From contig JBBSTY010000160.1 in NCBI GenBank assembly GCA_038235385.1, positions 1 to 8,366 on the forward strand: DNA of 8,366 nucleotides, read 5' to 3'. Position numbers and translations under genes: made by a program. The notes beneath the pieces are model-generated. The model was not told the DNA's origin. It was given only the letters and a program-made list of their open reading frames with translations, and searched no databases. Each line of letters starts with the position of its first letter. The first letter of the stretch is position 1. The stretch is from JBBSTY01 sp038235385 (GTDB lineage Bacteria > Actinomycetota > Acidimicrobiia > Acidimicrobiales > Acidimicrobilacustridaceae). Positions 6,787 to 8,366 of the stretch are shown here, in pieces.

Positions 6787-7478
6787 CAGCGCACCGCGAC
6801 GATCGACTTGGTGAGTCCGCCGACCCGCTCGGCCACGATGTCCGAGTCGGGGAGGTAGTACGCCAGTTCGGCCCGACCGATCAGCTCGAGGTCGAGCGCC
6901 GACTCCATGGCGCTGCGCGCATCGGCCGGGCGCCACTTGTTCAGGGGCCACCGGCGGATGACCGCTGCCCTGGCGGGAACGGGGAGGAACTGGAGGCCCG
7001 GGAAGAGGAAGTGCGGTTCGATCGGGAAGTAGCGGTTCGGGGTCTGGATCCACGAGCGCGTGCCGAGACCGCGTACGCCGTCGGCGAAGGCCTGCCGACG
7101 CTCGTGACCGCCGAGGTGCTCGATCACCGAGTTGGAGTACACCAGGTCCCACGTGCTCCGCGTGAGGACCGGGTCGAGGTCGCAGACGTCGCCGTGGACG
7201 AAGTCCACGGAGCTGTCGAGGTGGCTGACGGGCTCGTCCCGGTTGACGATGGTGAGGTGACGGGGTTGCACCGGCGCGACCGACCAGCTCTCGATCGTCC
7301 CCCCGAGGTCGAGCACCCGCATCGTGGACAGGTCGCCGATCCACTCGGCGAGCATCGTCCATCGTCGCGACCGGAACGAGGTGCTGAGTGACCGCGGGGA
7401 ACCGGTGTCGACGAAACCGTCATAGATCCGGTCCCACAGGGGGAGTCGATCCGCCACCACGGGCATGTCCACGACCAT
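6786..7478 (-). CDS. Class I SAM-dependent methyltransferase
   Basis: This 230-residue cytoplasmic enzyme has a Rossmann-fold methyltransferase core. Motif I is RVLDLGGTIESW (54-65), the acidic/adenine-binding positions follow around VHGDVCDLD (94-102), and motif IV with the following helix is DLVYSNSVIEHLGG (111-124). The block QTPNRYFPIEPH (145-156) is characteristic of a group of small-molecule or sugar methyltransferases related to UbiE/Methyltransf_11. It probably O-methylates a sugar of the polymer or its precursor, given glycosyltransferase and Wzz-like neighbours; the acceptor is unknown. ATG 7478 is preferred: it lies one base after the previous stop (TGAGATG) and has an AGAGGCGG site seven bases upstream. 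The in-frame ATG 7496 would add six residues and lacks a good site. Its stop shares an A with the start of the Wzz-like gene. Confidence 0.85.
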   Translation of the reverse strand: MVVDMPVVADRLPLWDRIYDGFVDTGSPRSLSTSFRSRRWTMLAEWIGDLSTMRVLDLGGTIESWSVAPVQPRHLTIVNRDEPVSHLDSSVDFVHGDVCDLDPVLTRSTWDLVYSNSVIEHLGGHERRQAFADGVRGLGTRSWIQTPNRYFPIEPHFLFPGLQFLPVPARAAVIRRWPLNKWRPADARSAMESALDLELIGRAELAYYLPDSDIVAERVGGLTKSIVAVR

Positions 7479-7479
7479 C

Positions 7480-8366
7480 TCAGAACCGCCTCTCATCGGG
7501 TTCGAACCCGGCGACGCGCTCGGCGTCGGTGCGCAGCGCCGACGCAGCGCGGTCCCAGGTCAGGTGGGCCACGGCGGACCGGCGTCCGTGCGGGGTGCCG
7601 ACCCCGCCGTCGACGAGCGTCCGAGCGACGGCGTCGACGAAGGTCCCGGCATCCGAGGCGATGCGCACGAGATCCGCGTAGCGGTGGACCTCGGGGAAGT
7701 CGGTGCTCACCACGGGGAGCCCGAGCGCCAGGTACTCCTTCAGCTTGATGGGGTTCGCTGAGCGGATCCACTCGTTGTCGAGCCACGGCATCAGGGCGAC
7801 GTCGAACCCCGATCCGTACGACGGGATGCTCTCGTACGGACGGAAGCCGAGGTGATGGACGTTGGCGAGTGGATCGAAGCGCCGCATCGAGCCGGTCGCG
7901 TCCCCGATCAGCACGAGGTTCGCCTCCGGAAGCGCCACGGCGAGCTCCTCGAGCAGGTCGAAGTCCACGAGGTAGTCGTCGAGCGCTCCGAAGAAGCCCA
8001 CACGTGGGTGCGGGATGGCGCGGAGATCTGCCGGCACCGCATCGGGGGACACGCACCGGAAGAGCTCCGAGTCGACCCCGTGGTCGAGCAGCCGCGACAC
8101 ACCGGGAGCGAGGTCGCGCTCGTCGTCCTCGAGGACCTTCGAGGTGTACACGACCAGATCAGCCGTCTGCAGGCAGCGTCGCTCCAGGTCCTCGATCGTC
8201 TGGGCGTCGGCCTCGGGAAAGCCGGAGTGCTTGTCCGACCGGTTGACGACGAGGGCCGAGCGGTCGAGATCCGCCGCCGCGTCGATGGCGGTCGGGATGG
8301 TGACCATCACCACCGGCTTCGGTGTACCTGGTCGGGTCACGCCCGTGGCCCGCGCCGCCGCGCTGA
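7480..8366 (-). CDS. GT4-family glycosyltransferase, N-terminus beyond the window edge
   Basis: The last 294 codons are visible. The frame stays open to the right edge past the GTG at 8340, and the visible start lies inside the N-terminal Rossmann domain, so the real start is outside. Recognisable parts, in order, are: an N-terminal-domain segment with ALVVNRSDKHSGFPEAD and ADLVVYTSKVLEDDE, which resembles TuaH-type transferases; the domain switch at HGVDSELF; the start of the C-terminal domain at RVGFFGALDDYLVDF; LVLIGDATGS; and the nucleotide-sugar-binding block ANPIKLKEYLALGLPVVSTDFPEV, with the GT4 glutamate in KEYLALG. It would use a nucleotide-activated sugar in the cytoplasm to extend the lipid-linked repeat unit. 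Its stop lies one base before the methyltransferase start, so the two are likely translated together. Donor and linkage cannot be deduced. Confidence 0.88.
   Translation of the reverse strand, partial: SAAARATGVTRPGTPKPVVMVTIPTAIDAAADLDRSALVVNRSDKHSGFPEADAQTIEDLERRCLQTADLVVYTSKVLEDDERDLAPGVSRLLDHGVDSELFRCVSPDAVPADLRAIPHPRVGFFGALDDYLVDFDLLEELAVALPEANLVLIGDATGSMRRFDPLANVHHLGFRPYESIPSYGSGFDVALMPWLDNEWIRSANPIKLKEYLALGLPVVSTDFPEVHRYADLVRIASDAGTFVDAVARTLVDGGVGTPHGRRSAVAHLTWDRAASALRTDAERVAGFEPDERRF
7486..7493 (-). promoter_or_regulatory. Ribosome binding site deciding the methyltransferase start
   Basis: AGAGGCGG on the - strand ends seven bases before ATG 7478. It lies downstream of the rival ATG 7496, so it can serve only the inner start. 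Confidence 0.55.

Noticed and set aside
6787..7362. Upstream extension of the Wzz-like frame by 192 codons
   Set aside because: It overlaps the methyltransferase in another frame and reads as Arg/Pro-rich nonsense. The ATG at 6786 sits right before the first membrane helix.
7497..7510. Perfect 14-base palindrome cgggttcgaacccg, resembling a tRNA T-arm or an operator
   Set aside because: It lies within the last codons of the GT4 gene (encoding part of GFEP) with no acceptor or anticodon arms around it. One such palindrome per window of this size is not surprising (about 8,366 / 4^7, or 0.5 expected with even base use).

Overview
The window is very GC-rich, with strong G/C preference at third codon positions, GTG starts and densely packed, overlapping genes. 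This suggests an actinobacterium (Actinomycetota). A lineage such as Acidimicrobiia would fit, but nothing here proves it. No rRNA, tRNA, CRISPR array, insertion sequence or integrase is visible.

The window is the middle of a Wzx/Wzy-type surface polysaccharide locus, built as two convergent operons. On the + strand, from the left edge, are: the C-terminal part of a glutamine-hydrolysing asparagine synthase-like amidotransferase (1-455); a family 2 glycosyltransferase (452-1522); a multi-pass lipid-linked oligosaccharide flippase of the WzxC/MATE type (1519-3054); and a WsaF-like GT4 glycosyltransferase (3054-4352). On the - strand, from the right edge inwards, are: a GT4 glycosyltransferase cut by the window edge (8366-7480); a class I SAM-dependent methyltransferase (7478-6786); a Wzz-like chain-length protein with a long acidic, repeat-bearing cytoplasmic tail (6786-5713); and an O-antigen ligase/polymerase-family membrane protein (5716-4295).

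Within each operon the stop of one gene overlaps or almost touches the start of the next (GTGA, TGATG or TGAGATG junctions), so translation is probably coupled. The two operons meet tail to tail and their last genes overlap by 58 bases on opposite strands. There is no intergenic space longer than a few bases, and no promoter or terminator could be identified; the promoters of both operons presumably lie outside the window.

Inferred joint role: glycosyltransferases build an undecaprenyl-linked repeat unit, the methyltransferase and the amidotransferase-like enzyme may decorate it, the flippase moves it across the membrane, and the polymerase-like protein extends it under control of the Wzz-like protein. 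No initiating phosphoglycosyltransferase, BY-kinase, phosphatase, export protein or nucleotide-sugar synthesis gene is present here. This is a recognisable kind of locus rather than a new system. The least ordinary parts are the acidic repeat tail of the Wzz-like protein, the antisense overlap of the two operon ends, and the combination of a WsaF-type transferase with an asparagine synthase-like enzyme.
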